Of a stretch of 64,000 bases of DNA, positions 46,701 through 59,430 are shown in pieces (position 1 is the stretch's first letter; each line of letters begins with the position of its first letter). The stretch covers positions 7,894,832-7,958,831 of the forward strand of contig NW_002060944.1 in the NCBI RefSeq assembly GCF_000150275.1. The letters run 5' to 3'. The notes beneath the pieces were generated by a model, which saw nothing but the letters and a program-made list of their open reading frames with translations, made no database searches and had not been told where the DNA came from. This stretch comes from Trichoplax adhaerens. Taxonomy: Eukaryota; Placozoa; Uniplacotomia; Trichoplacea; Trichoplacidae. The translations under genes were made by a program, and so were the position numbers.

Positions 46701-49295
46701 TTAGCAATAGAGTGTAGCACTAGTAATTACAACCGATATCTAAGTAAGAGGATAGAAACCGTTCTGGCCGCTACTAGTTACTTGTTCAATTATAATCGCA
46801 AATGTGATTTGATTTTATTCGATAAGTTAAGATAGTGAATAAGACATCTGACTAGTTTTATATACATTTACCTGCTCATTATAGATTTCTAACATGCTAA
46901 AAGAGACCTGAAAGAATTAAAGAGCAATAGAGATGTTAAATTTGATAAAGTAGCAAATGTTTGTTTTACACGTGCATTCGCTGATTATTGTATAGCTTTA
47001 TAACGCAATGATCGGAGATATTTTAAGGCCATCATTGCACGGCAGTATTACCTCAAATTCAGAACTGTCGCCGCTCTCTTTCTTTCCTTCTATACCTTTA
47101 AACATTTCGTCGCAAAATAAGGGTACGATACCTGATAAAAAAATCGCAGGAAAATGTTAACTCTAATTTTATCGAAAAGGCACGGTTTAATTTTCTATAT
47201 TCATGATATTGTGATCGATGTACTCAATATAGAGCCCTTTTAGGTATCCAATCGAAAGTATAAAAATGAACAAGTAAACTTCATATACTATAACACTAAT
47301 TAAAGTTTTATAAAAGGAGTACATTTAACAGAAAAGAGAGATAATATAGTTTACCTTTATTTTTTCCATATCCAACAATGGAATAAGATTTCCCGGAACC
47401 AGTTTGGCCATAAGCAAATAGTGTGCTATTAAAGCCATTCCAAGCATTGTCGAGTACACCTCGGCCTAAGTCATCAAATACTTTTTTCTGTATGGCATAG
47501 TTGGCATTATTTTGAAATAGAAGAGAAGAAGGAAAGAAATTAATATCAAGCTTAAGATGAGAGACTATATTTTATCGCTAATATAATAATGGAGGAAAAT
47601 TTCAGTATAATTTATAGTTCATAGCATTACTACAATAATCAATCCAAATACTTAATTTTTATGAGCAGTTTTAATCATCATAACGAAGGCAAAATAAAAC
47701 TAACCTGATCAGCATAATGGGGATGGGTGGGTGCAAGATAGCCATCGTCTTGTTCCTCGTAGTCATCATGTGACCAATAACTAAAATCGAAGGCAAATTT
47801 TCTTGGTTCTTCATTTGGTTGTTCTGGATCGATTAATTCTGTGACATTGTCGTGCATATTGACTATTAAACCAGCATTTCTTGCTTTTTCACGCGAATTG
47901 TAAGAATGGTTAAGGTTGATCAATTAACGAAATCATGCTTGCCATTAAAATTATAGTACAGGTAGTAATCAAATTAGTAATTCTTAGTAAATTGATATTG
48001 GTCAATTATTCGCATGATATGTCTTTGATTTATAGCCATACTGAAGGAAACATAATACAAATTATTCTAGTTTCTGACTTTGCTAGTGATTGTCTTCTTC
48101 ACATTATACTGTACATATAAAATAACTAAGAGAATAGCACAGCATCCGCATCTCATTCTTAATCAGATATCATCAAATAAAATGAAGTTCCGATTTCAAG
48201 GCGTGAGTATGAGAAAATTTAAGCCACTGTTAACGTGAAATAAATATCCAATTCTATTCTCGTACGTGTCTTACATCATCAGCAATACGTCAATTTATAA
48301 CAAAAATATGATAAATGTGATTTTGTAACCCATAAAGCGTATTATCTATTTTCTCTGCTGGTAAGCAATAATTTAATGTACGATAGCATTTTCTGATACA
48401 GGTGAAAATGTGAATAACTTTGATTTGATATGGATAACGTAGTGTAAACAAAATAAGTGAAGGATTGGTGATTAGCCTTTGGACGAAATATTAAATAGAA
48501 TGAAGAAACTGCTTCCAAAGTGAATGATAAAAATTAATAATTTTTCACTGAGATTTAATGTCATTGCCGTCTTGAACTATCCCGACGGCGGCCATAACAC
48601 GAAAACTGGCTTATCATAAACGGATAAGTGATTAATACCACTTCACCGTTTTATATACCGCAAGTTATAAACAAATTAAGATACATCATATGGTTATAGT
48701 GGGTTAGAATCTTTGCGTTATAGTTCAGGTTTATCATAGTATTGAAACGGCAATTATAATACAAAAATTGATTTATCATTAAATCAACTTGTATATAGGT
48801 CCAAAGTATTGCCGTTGATTAGAAACTTTACTTACTTTAGTTTATGGCACTCAACTGTTTTAAATTAATTTAATCGTAAATGAGCTTGGTCCTAAATACG
48901 GTTCCGCTAATTAAAAATTAAATTCTAAGTCAAATTTGTCTTAGTTATCTTAACGATAATGAGATAGTTGGCCTACCATAACCTAATCCAGTAGATAGGC
49001 TAAGGCAACGTTCCGGGTACATAACTATTTTAGCAAAATCGAAATAATGTTTATTCCATCGTACCATTGTGGTTGATTGACGTATCGATTCCATTTTCTG
49101 AACTATCATAACGCTATTAAGATTATTCTTGTCAAAATAAAATCGACTTTTAATATAAGACATCAATTCTACTAAGTCATGAAAAAAAAATTTATTCTAT
49201 CAAGCGAGTATAGCAGATCAGAATGTAAAACAGACTTCATGAAAGGATATAAATGGCCTAACGCGAACGGCAACTTTAACGTTTTCGTCTGTCAT
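40184..49295 (-). CDS. Kinesin-3 (KIF1/KIF28-like) motor with FHA domain and C-terminal CaaX box
   Basis: Microtubule plus-end motor, 1,143 residues. 28 exons in transcript order: 49295-49251, 47899-47705, 47487-47355, 47131-47052, 46907-46872, 46660-46582, 46480-46369, 46263-46156, 46009-45915, 45787-45752, 45569-45499, 45403-45343, 45213-45037, 44952-44906, 44810-44730, 44608-44430, 43945-43817, 43672-43360, 43173-43039, 42932-42849, 42771-42709, 42586-42506, 42362-42297, 42166-42041, 41915-41736, 41156-41076, 40917-40861, 40765-40184. Motor: [11 protein letters not shown]-loop GQTGSGKS (107-114), [38 protein letters not shown]. Then a neck coiled coil, FHA (about 475-575, [12 protein letters not shown]), the kinesin-3 VELIPCDE and GLP.KF modules, a coiled coil and a disordered tail ending SACCIVL. 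No PH domain is seen. Confidence 0.9.
47900..49250 (-). other. U12-type AT-AC intron (intron 1 of the kinesin-3)
   Basis: On the minus strand the intron begins ATATCCTTT right after ...RVRPF (exon 49295-49251). It ends with CCTTAAC, then CATTCTTAC just before AAT-TCG-CGT (NSRE). ATATCCTT is the U12 AT-AC donor, and CCTTAAC, about 10 bases from the acceptor, is the U12 branch site. No GT-AG alternative gives the conserved kinesin sequence RVRPFNSRE. The intron is 1,351 bp, the longest in the gene; no other gene was found in it. Confidence 0.88.
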
Positions 49296-51354
49296 GGCGG
49301 TTAACAGTTAAATTCTGGAGTTCTGAATCAATCCAATTTCTGACTTGTCGAATCTAAACGTTAGAATGGTCTACTTTAATATTGATGCTGTCAGTTTAGT
49401 TATCTTAGTCTACAGAAATCAATGCAAAGGTCACTACTTGGTAAGCACTCCTAAATGTAGCGTATAATTCTATTTTCGTCGGCTTCACTTAGGTGTTAAA
49501 AAGAGTATATCATACAGAAAATCATGAGACTATGATGTTTATAACTGGTTGAGCACTATACTAATGAAATACTGCAAAAGTCTGTTCTAGCTTAGCCTTA
49601 TCAATGACTTTTTCGCTGCCTCTATAAATAGATTGTTTAATAAACCTACCCAATCAATAATAACAAATATAAAAATTAAGTCTTCATAACCTATACTAAA
49701 TCCTATATGTGCACAGTTTGTAGTCGAATGAATAGGCTTTTAAATAACCTATTAAGTTGTCGGTATGGCATACCAATAATAACACCTGGTTTCAATATAG
49801 TTCCTTATGTGATCACTGAGTGTCTCCTGTATTTCTCCTGTATACTATTAAATCTAAATCTACGGTAATTAACAACTATCATACTCATATTCCTTATAAC
49901 TGCAGAAAAATGACCTATGACCTGTTGCTAACAACATAAATCCACACCTTGATATTACAACTCTAGTATTAAAATAGATGTCGCCTTGGCAACAGTTTCA
50001 TGGCGTAGAAGGATTACTACGTGAGGGTATAAACTGACGTCATACAGACTTAATGTGGAACTTAAAATAAATCGATCATAAATGGATTATAGTGTGCTTT
50101 AGATCAATGAAACCAATTACAAAAATTGTGCAGTATTATAACCGGCATTAACAAAGTATGAACGGTGTAATAAAACTAACATTCTAGCATAAGCAGCATT
50201 GCATATGTAAATGTTATGGATAAATCGATAGAAATCAATATTTATAAAGCTACGTGGGAGGAAAAATTAGCAATTTTGTGTATCGTTGTTACGATACTGC
50301 TTATAACTTAAGTAATTACGGCATTGGTTAGTGAATAATAAGCATCTTAGAATAGTCTAGATAAAGCCATATGCTATGTTTAATGTTCGATTTGCTAGGC
50401 TTGGAGTTGATGTTTTGGTAATAGAATCGTGATATAAAACAAAAATTACAGCCAATTAATTTACTATAAAACGAAAGGCGAGCTACTTCTAACAATTGAA
50501 CCGTTTATGGACAGAGGATGAGTATTGCTACCCTCGAAGTTTCAGAATATCTACATACTCGTATCTATTTAGTAGTTTCATAATTCATAAAACAAAGATA
50601 TCGTGCATTAAGTGCCTGAGTACCAGAATACTTATAGTAGATTATAAGGTACTATAGATTAGTAGGAAGAAGTGCAGAATTTTATAGCTGTATATCATAC
50701 GTCTGTAGCAAAATATGAGTGGTATAAAATAAAATCAACAATTTTTGTGCTATATCGAAATACGAGAGTATTAAACCAGGTGTAGAACTTGATATTTTTC
50801 AATCATAGCTTGAACAATGATGTCTTAATGTTACTGCATCATGACTCGATCTACCATAGAAGTCATGAAACCATAAACTAAAAATTAGCAAGTTCATTCA
50901 TTTTAATTATAATATAAGTAAATGATTTGATATGGTTTAACCGACATTGTATAAGAACAATTATAGCTTTGCTAGATTATTTTAATTTTACTAAAATCGA
51001 TTTTTTTAGGCGAAAATAAGTGGTTTCATATCTAATCGATAAGATTTTAATACTAGTACAGTTCTTATAGTCTAACTCGCTACGTAATACATGATTAGAA
51101 TAATTGCTGACGTAGGTGAAACAATAACTATATTACGGGTTTCTTTTAAAATGACTGGTAAAGTAGATAAATAATAAACCAAATTGTTCGTAGTATTACC
51201 TTTTAAACAGTTTACAATGTATTCATGAGCTGTGAGTTAGTATAAGAATTAATACAACATTAATGTAGTTAAATGCTTTCATATTTGCTTATGCATTCTG
51301 GTTATCATAAGAAGTAACGTCTCGTAAATTTCTTAATACTTGAACATAGTAAGG
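49296..51354. other. Intergenic stretch without recognisable genes
   Basis: AT-rich sequence upstream of the kinesin-3 start. The only structure I see is the segment at about 50770-51080, which resembles 59775-60060 and is listed with the dispersed repeats. Confidence 0.6.
50770..51080. repeat. Dispersed repeat, copy A (matches 59775-60060)
   Basis: Shares the ordered blocks TTAAAC[CG]AGGTGTA, CAATCATAGCT, AAAATTAGCAAGTT[CT]ATTCAT and TCTAATCGATA with 59775-60060, with moderate divergence and small indels. No coding content. Confidence 0.65.
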
Positions 51355-51880
51355 CCAGTGATTGTCTGACCTTTAGCAACATAATGCTTATAAACTACAT
51401 CTTTAGAATTGAAAAAAAAACGATATTCATCACTTTAACTTTAGAGCGCTTTGCTTGGCCTTCTTTGGATGTGGAGAATTCGAACATTTCCGTTGAGATG
51501 ACATTGACTTGGTCTCTGATCGTATCCATGGACCCATGTTTCATCTCTTGTATCAAGAACTATATAAAAACGATCAATGGAAGTAAGTAGTACATTCAAT
51601 ATTCAATACTGACCGGCTATGATACGTTTGGTGTAAGTTGGATTATCCGCAACTTTTTAAAGCATTTCTTGGCTGACCGTCTGCCGTTGCAACTTATGGT
51701 CAATGGTTAGCAGGCGTGGTACGAACTTCGCAGCGACGCGATAGATGTTCAAATCAACCGTAAGTATGGTAAATGCACTTTAAATGGAAATACCAATACC
51801 TTTAGCCATCTCAGGTACTGTTAAATGGCGATCTGATTTGATGAGCTCGTTAACTTTATTGGTTAAGCCATCGGTTTATA
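51355..51880 (-). pseudogene. Dead mariner-type transposase fragment
   Basis: Reverse-strand translation in shifting frames shows mariner-family hallmarks. These are a helix-turn-helix segment like LTVPEMAKGIGIS, then AKFVPRLLT, KRIIAG, DETWVHGYD (residues around the first catalytic Asp) and SKVKVMNIVFF...KGQTIT. The reading is interrupted by TAA, TAA and TGA stops, at least one frameshift and an apparent insertion of about 70 bp before DETW. The second and third catalytic positions and both ends are missing, so it is a fossil. No terminal inverted repeats were found. Confidence 0.75.
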
Positions 51881-52569
51881 AAAGTACATACGGAAAGTAA
51901 GTTTTAAGGAAATACGTGAATGATGTTATGGAAAAGTTATAATGGATAGGAACGAATGAGAATATTCTAATTTAATGTTAAAAGAACAACGATATTGTAA
52001 AGGTTATGAATTGAAGCAATTATTTTTTTAATTCCTTTTTTATTTATAATGAATAATAAAAGCACAATTTGGTAATAAAAATTGCCAAAAACACCACGAA
52101 ATCATGCTACTGAGAGATTCCCTGCTCGTCTTAGATTCTGCCTTCATTGATCAACTTTGTCTTCAGAATTAAATCTCCAATACCTATGTAAGAGTATTAG
52201 CAATTGTAGCTTAATAATTTAAGGCGTATTGGGTAAGATAAGTAGCAGTAATTTTTAACTATTGAATATTCGATATATTAATTTGCGGAATAGTTGCTTG
52301 TTGATGTGACAACTATTGATTCCCATTAATTAATTATTAGAATATTTGTGATCACATACAAATAAACTGATAAATGAATTACTTATTACATTGAAAAAGA
52401 GTCGGTCACCTTGCTTAAGTAATAAAAAGCTTGCTAGCCATGTTAATTTTGTCACCATTAACATTTACGCTATTAGCTCAGCATAGCTCGGCATAGGAGA
52501 ACTATCATTAAGCTAAGATATTTGGTATTATTCAATAACTTTAGTCAGAGCAAGCCCATAAATGAACTG

Positions 52570-53910
52570 AATTTGAGCATTTATTTATGATGTAGTACAA
52601 ATAATTTTCATTAAACGCAGTCAAGTTAAGGTTCTTAATTGGGGAGTAAGTTAATCAAGAATGACAATTATGATTTATAAAATTAGGTATAAATAAAGAT
52701 TGCCGTAATATTACAACCATATGAATCATATGAACGCTCTATCGATGTATAAATGTTCACATCTATTAATTAATTTTTCTTTGATCAATTCATTCATAAC
52801 ATCACACAGTAAAATGATAAAATGTCTTTCGAATATTAATGTATAAGTTTTTAATGATATCAACGATGATTGCTTAATCGATTGATTTTCTTTAAACTGA
52901 TTACTACAGTACTATATATATACATATTTATTTTGATTCTTCCAATATTGGCCACCTGTTATAGTACGAGAATAATCGTCTTAAGAATGAATGGAATATC
53001 ATTCAAGAAGAACCTAATCTAGAGTAATAAATGATATTGCCTTTAAAAATTGAATAAACAACTAAAATATACACGCATATATGGTAGTTTATCATAAATG
53101 TAATTTACCAGAAATTTGTGATGTAATAAATATTCTATTTTAAGAGATCGACATTAGGACGTGTACTTCAGAAGATTTAACGCCCTTTTTTATCCATTCG
53201 TTTCATAATAGATGAGTTTGGACCCGCCGACTTCGTTGGCGATAATGTCTGTAGTACTTGAAATGTATAAGATCCCAGGTATCTCTATTAGAGTTATATC
53301 TTTATAAATGATCAGCTTTTCCATCAGCATTAAAGCCTCTAGTACACGGGTATTAGCTATTAGCCACGAAGGTATGGCAGGATCATTGTAAGTCTAAGAT
53401 ATTTACTATCATTTAATTACTAAGAGTACAGTAAATTTATAATACAACTGAATTTCAGCATTCATCAATGCTATGCATAGTACAAGTACTTTTCAAAAGA
53501 GAAGTCAAAGCTAAGATCGTCACTTAAGGATTGAAATTAATGAGGAATTATGATGTCTAAAATCAAGCATAATCAAGATTCGTCTTGGTATTTCTTTCTT
53601 GATTTTATTAGTATTCTATTGATACAAATGAAATTCACATCTATTAATTATCCTTTAATCATCATCTATGATATCGTAGAATGATAAATATCGAAATATC
53701 GATCTATAAATGATTCACGATAAAAAGCAGTTATCGTTTTATTTATTAATTTCTTGCTCTAAAACGTTACAGTATGTCTATACAAGTTCATCAAGTTTTT
53801 TTAAGATGACTATATCCTGTTACATCGTTAGAATGATGGTCTCGAACATGAATGATACATTATTTTAGAAGAACTAATTTAGAATTTAACTGTAATGAAA
53901 TGAAATATGT
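52570..53910. repeat. Dispersed repeat family: two adjacent diverged copies
   Basis: Segments at about 52570-53115 and 53450-53910 match each other. Shared blocks are a GCATT..AT..ATG stretch, AATTATGAT[GT]T, TTCACATCTATTAATTA, TTCTTGCTC/TTCTTTGATC, then a tail with GAATGAATGGAATATCATTC-like sequence and AAGAACTAATTTAGA. They also match 58380-58480 and 59140-59430. 51881-52569 and 53911-53980 show no gene. Confidence 0.6.
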
Positions 53911-53984
53911 AGAGATCAAGCTACGAAACTTTAACAAACTTTGATTCTACTTTCGTTGCACTCCGGTCGAGTTAACGCTAATAC

Positions 53985-54880
53985 TTTGACACCAAATAAA
54001 ATTTGGGGAAATAACCGAACAACAATTTATTACAAAACAAGAATGGAGAGAAACATAAACCGAACAACCTTACAAATACTTAGCTTTAAGTATTATTAAA
54101 ATAAATGACAGACTTAAAAACTGTCAACGACCAAACAACCTTTCAAAAAGAAGAACGTTTTAACTTACGACAATTCGACCCCGAAGGCCTTTTAAATTCA
54201 ACAAGTTCTTCAAATAAAATCTTCTCCTACTCTCTCTTCCTCTAAATTTTCTAATTGCACTATCATTTATAGGCTTCGTAGAGCCGTCAGAGGTATTTAA
54301 AACTAAACATTTGCTAACCAATCGCTCTTAAGATCCGTTTTACAAAACTACTTTGCACCATTTAAGAAAACAAAAATCATTCAAAGTTCAGACACAATTT
54401 ACCCTACGATTCCCTTACAAAACACTATAAAAGTAACAAGCTAACTATAAAAATACATCAAACTTCATTTCTAACATAGTTTCTGTCATTAATACACTAT
54501 AAAAGTCTAAAAATCAACCTTTAAACATCAAGATTTAGTCATAAAAACAACATTCTAACTACCTAACAATCAACACAACCTCTGCCAATTTCCATCTTAT
54601 TTTCTATTTTCCTCACTAAATCTCCTAATGTGACTTCAAATCACGTCATAAAATTCCAAAGTTTCAAATTCATAACAAAAAGTCCAAATCTCAAAATCAA
54701 CTCTTACGATATTTTTCATGAACAAAAATCCAAAAATTAAAACAGAAAAATTATAATTCAGACATAAATTAAAAATAAACCCGACCGGTTCCAAAACAGG
54801 AAAATTATATCGGACACAAACCCGACCGGTCCCAGAATCCGAAAACTATATCGGACACAAATCCGGAAAAATTCGCTTTT
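53985..54880. repeat. A/C-rich, strand-skewed block, possibly an LTR on the minus strand
   Basis: About 900 bp in which the + strand is rich in A and C and poor in G, sharply unlike its surroundings. Read on the minus strand it contains AATAAA about 30 bases before TTTGGTGTCA, like the R-U5 end of an LTR. Near 54735-54870 there are two to three copies of a roughly 42-bp unit, CCCGACCGGTYCC...TATATCGGACACAAA. No coding region or target-site duplication was identified. 54881-55844 has no gene. Confidence 0.4.
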
Positions 54881-55844
54881 TATGAAGATCACAGTAATCG
54901 CTTATCAAAAAAATTTATATGACTACTACGACTACTTTTCTGACATTAGTATCGCTTAGTATCCGCGAGTATTGACAGTTGATGTTTTAGCGTCAGATTG
55001 TACTGTAACTGTACGAGTATAGACTACATTACAGTACTTTATCGTCATGTTATAAATCCCCTTTCTCTAAGGATAGGGTTTTGCTACTAAGTCAAATTTC
55101 TTTACAATTTGAATAGACGATCAAACGCCCTTTCTTTAGATTAGGCATTTGCTCTATAGGGCTACTTCTATAGTAATCTATATAATACCTTGCAAAATAA
55201 TGAAGAAGAAAAGATGGCGACATGATGATTTGGCAGGGGAAAACTTAAAGACACTATCACTTTCTAGGTATTTTCTATAGTAAAATAATACTAATTACAT
55301 ACTAAAAACTACAAAGGACTCTACTTTTAGTCCTTTTACTACATAACGTACATGATATTAGTCGTTGTAATTTAATTAACTTAAGCAAGTACTACAAACG
55401 CGACATACCCGTAGTATATTATAGACATTAAGCACTTGAAATTTATCGTATTGTCACGGTACGAACTACCGTGAAGAAATAGCTATCTAAATTTGGTTAA
55501 TATAATATAGTGATATTATATTACAACTAGTTACTTACTATAGGAATTACTCTAATTATAAATGTGTTACAGTAAATTTAATGCTGTGCTGTAATGTGCA
55601 CTGAAATGATTCTGTGGATGGACATTTTGTAGTCCGACTGTGAAAAACTAGCTATCTCTCCTAAGTATTTTTATAAGATGACTTGTGAATGTTAGCTGCT
55701 GTAGAAGGGTATATAAGCCCGTCAGATATTTGAATAAAGCAGTTCTCAATTGTATAGTAGTTTTAACGTAGAATCAAAGGCGTCTAAATTCTTGTGAGGT
55801 AGTTAAGGGATACTGAATCTCGGAGACTATAGTAATTTAGAGAT

Positions 55845-57653
55845 TTATTTTACGTTATCCTTGTCACGAAGCTGGTTTGTGACACGTATAATAAATAATT
55901 TATTTAGACATTCGTCATAATTAAATTGGTCTTCCTCTGCGCGATATTTAAAACGAAGAATGGCACTAGCAGATTCACTAGCTTCAGTCCACTCATTTTG
56001 TATTGGGTTATACGTATGACAATGACGACGTCTACACGAATTCCAAATATAATTTAAACATCCGTCGTAAACTGTTAATACATGAGAGTCAGGAAATTCT
56101 GAAAATGGTATGCTCCAATTTAATAATTCCCACGTATCAGTGCTAGGGTTATATCTTTCAAAGCTCCTAACTTTCCATTTATTATTCTGGCCTCCGCCTA
56201 CATAAATTAAATTATCTAAAACAGCAACCACGCTATCATTTCTGGCAACATTCATCGGAGAAACATAAACCCAGTGATCACTACCACTCTCCAGATAGGC
56301 TACCTCATTAGTCGCAGTTGATGAATTTTCGTGGCTACCGCCAATAATATATAAGCGATTATCACATAGACAAGGCGATAACAGTGCAATGGGTTTAGGA
56401 AGTGGCGCCAAATCCGCGTTACTCCATCGAACTTTGCAAGTATCGAAGGCTATGATACTACGCAATATATCTACATTATCTAGAAATAGAGTAATTCATT
56501 TTATTTTCTCTAAAGACATAAAATTGATAATCATGTTATGTCAACGTAACATTAATATTTCAAAATAACGATTAATAGACGGTAAGTATTGCCCTTAAGC
56601 GAGAGAATAGCAGTTTAAAAATATGAATAGTTCCTGCATTTTATTTACCTTTAGTAATTCCACCAAACACAAGGATTTTATGACCTATTGCTAAGGCGCC
56701 ATAACTACTTCTATTTGGTGATTCTACGTTGAAATGAGTCTTTTTGTAATCAAATGAGTTATTTTGGGTTTTTAATTTAATATCTATAATGCAATCCTTT
56801 CCTGAACTAAACCTGGATATCCATACAGATTCTCCGTCTTTGGTATAGTTTCGAAATTGGCAACGACTAGAAAAATGTCTTTCAGGTGACGATAGAAATG
56901 ATTTGGCTTCAAGCAGGAGCTGAAGACAGCGTGAAGAGTTAAATATTNNNNNNNNNNNNNNNNNNNNNNNNNNNNNNNNNNNNNNNNNNNNNNNNNNAAT
57001 ATTTTCCATAAGTCACGAAGTGTGTCTTCTCCACAAATGGATTCGTTACAATTATACCAAGTGTCTAGTATGTGCAACAATTCTATTTCGTGGCTAATTC
57101 TTATATCATCTGATTGTAGGCATCTCTTTAATACTGAGATTGGAATATGCCCAATGTCACTTTGCTTTATTCTGCCAAAGTTGAGTAACAAAAATTGAAA
57201 AATTTTTTCGCTCAAGTTCGTAAAAAGATACGTATCAGCAAAGATAGATAAGTTTACAACATTTTTGGTATTAATACTCTCGGATAAAAATGAGTAACAT
57301 TTGTCAACGACATCCATAATATTAAGCATGGATGCAGTTATTGCCAATATCTGAACATTTTTCTCAGTGATCTTCAAATCTACTCCATAAAAATAGTGAA
57401 TAATGTCAGCGAAAACATCCTCGTTCAGTTCTTTTAACTCGATGATATTTTGCTGAGATTCTGCCATTTCATTTACGAACATTGCTTGAAAGTAAGAGCT
57501 AAACGATGCTAGCACGAAGCGATGGCAATGAAATTGAGCGTCATTGATCTTGATAATAACATCGGAAAAAATTTTATCTTGAAATAATTGAAAACTCGAC
57601 TGGGGTAATCTTCCTTTGATAGTTAATTCCGGCATGATTGATGTAGAGCTCAT
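55845..57653 (-). CDS. BTB-BACK-Kelch protein (KLHL type), interrupted by an assembly gap
   Basis: Probable substrate adaptor of a cullin-3 ubiquitin ligase. Two coding exons: 57653-56649 (containing the N run 56997-56947) and 56479-55845, phase 1 intron; about 545 residues. BTB about 20-125: FSDVIIKINDAQFHCHRFVL and YFYGVDLKI. BACK: FADTYLF, LLHILDTWYNCNES, then after the gap LLLEAKSFLSSPERHFSSRC. Kelch blades: ALAIGHKILVFGGI, RLYIIGGS, NLIYVGGGQNN, SFERYNPSTDTWELL and TYNPIQNEWTE. Later blades are weak. The sequences flanking the N run are in different frames if 51 is taken literally, so the gap size is nominal. AATAAA overlaps the stop codon. Confidence 0.88.
56947..56997. other. Assembly gap of 51 N
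   Basis: The gap sits inside the BACK domain of the Kelch gene. Comparison with the related fragment at 59429-59755 suggests about 20 residues (roughly 60 bases) are missing. Confidence 0.95.
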
Positions 57654-57695
57654 GTAATAATTATGATTATTATTTACTACTTTTGTTCGTCAGCT

Positions 57696-57799
57696 ATGCC
57701 TAACGTACCTGGACCTAGCGATAGAACGAGAGAAATCCTTCTACCCGATGGTGATGCACCTTATATGAAAGTCCAGAAAGAACAGCACGGAATAGTATA
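57696..57799 (+). other. Possible first exon of an unrecognised divergent gene
   Basis: An ATG at 57696, 43 bp from the start of the Kelch gene on the other strand, opens MPNVPGPSDRTREILLPDGD and runs 33 codons to a GTATAA donor-like site. A second open segment (57931-58014, between TTAATAG and GTAAGT) could be its next exon, but the phase leaves two readings and I recognise neither. Low confidence. Confidence 0.25.
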
Positions 57800-58239
57800 A
57801 GCTAATTAGTAAAATATTTATCTTGAGTGTATCTGCTAGTACATTAGTGATACTTCCATAGTAATTCTTAGCAATAATACAGTTCTTGACTGATTAATAA
57901 CAACCTGTCTCAACTGTATTATTAATAGGAGTTGCTAAAGGCAAAGTTAATCGTTTTGACCGGACGGATAGAAGTCGTTCTATTAAAGGTTATATGGCAT
58001 CGGCATTCGTTAGTGTAAGTGTACGAATATATGTATTGTCTTAATGCATTAATTATATCTTAAGATTGATAAATGGATCAAATAAGCCAAAGTGCCATAT
58101 CGGACTAATCGTGAATTACTTATGCTACTTTCCACCTAAGTCAATTAAAATTCAACCATGACCGGTTATTATCCATAATAAATCTCAAGTACCAAAGATC
58201 AAGCTAAATACTGTTTAATAAAGTAATATTAGCAGCATG

Positions 58240-59430
58240 GATATATTCTTCTTGGAAATCAACTGCATTACAGTAAAAATCAGCGTTTAATAACAAAATA
58301 AATTTAATAACAAAATAAATTGACTACAATATTAGAGTAATTTATATTGTATTACGGTAGTTTTGTATATCTAAATCCGTTAATTAATTATCTTTCAATC
58401 ATCGTCTGTAGAATGCTAGCATGATAACAACAGTTCGAAATATCAACCCATGCGAAAATATAGTCTCAAGAACAAATAAGCTTTACTAAACTGTAGCTAA
58501 TTTAAGGTGTAATGTACCATAAAGTATCATTAATTATCAGTAATATTTCGTATATTTATTGTGGACATAATATTAAAATCGGTTAATAAGAAGTGTGTGT
58601 GTTTAAGGAAATATCTTGACCTTATTTCGGCACGTTTGGACCTAAGCGACCCAAGACTGCATAAAAAAATGCCATAACTATTTACATCGTTCGAATAAAC
58701 TGATCTTCTAGTGCTTTTAATTATTTCGTAATGAACTGTAGAAAACAAATAATTACGCTAATAGAAGCTGTTCTAATTAATGTTGAAACCAACAATTCTT
58801 TTTGCGGGTGCTTGTAAATCAAAGTAGCTTACTTCTTTATTCATGATGCGTTCAATTGATTATTACGTAATGAGCTGTAGAAAATAATTAATTAGAAAAA
58901 AGGCAGAAATTACAACATTCGAAATACATGCACATTGTCATAAATTTCACTCCAGAAATCATTTACCCTTCCTCTTCTGTAATATTGTATTTAGATAGAT
59001 TTTATCATTTTCTGAGGTTATGATTTTATTCTTTTACTCATGTATTTCATCCATGATCATTTCTCCATGGTTTTGATCTCAGTTCAATCAACAGGAATAA
59101 ACAACGCCGAAATTTTATCAATGCAATTCGGTAATATTATTTAATGCAATGATAAATATCTTTTGAATATCAATGTAGTGTATAAGCGATTTATGATATC
59201 AACGTTTATCGATTGATTTTTACACTGACTACCATGGGTACTGCATACAGATTTATCTTGATTCTTAAAATATCAGTAATCTATTATCGTGCGAGAGTAA
59301 TTGTCTCAAGGATGAATAGAACATCGTTTAAGAAGAACCTAATTTAAAGTTTAACGTAATAATATCTGCCTTTAAAATTAAATGAACTTAAAATAGGTAC
59401 AATATACGCTACAGAGTTTATCATAAGTTT
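58240..59430. repeat. Dispersed repeat family: further copies
   Basis: 58380-58480 and 59060-59430 match the copies in 52570-53910. The clearest stretch is 59140-59430 (ATATCAACG, ATCGATTGATTTT, AGAAGAACCTAATTTA, GTTTATCATAA). Otherwise 57800-59384 has no gene that I can support. Confidence 0.6.
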
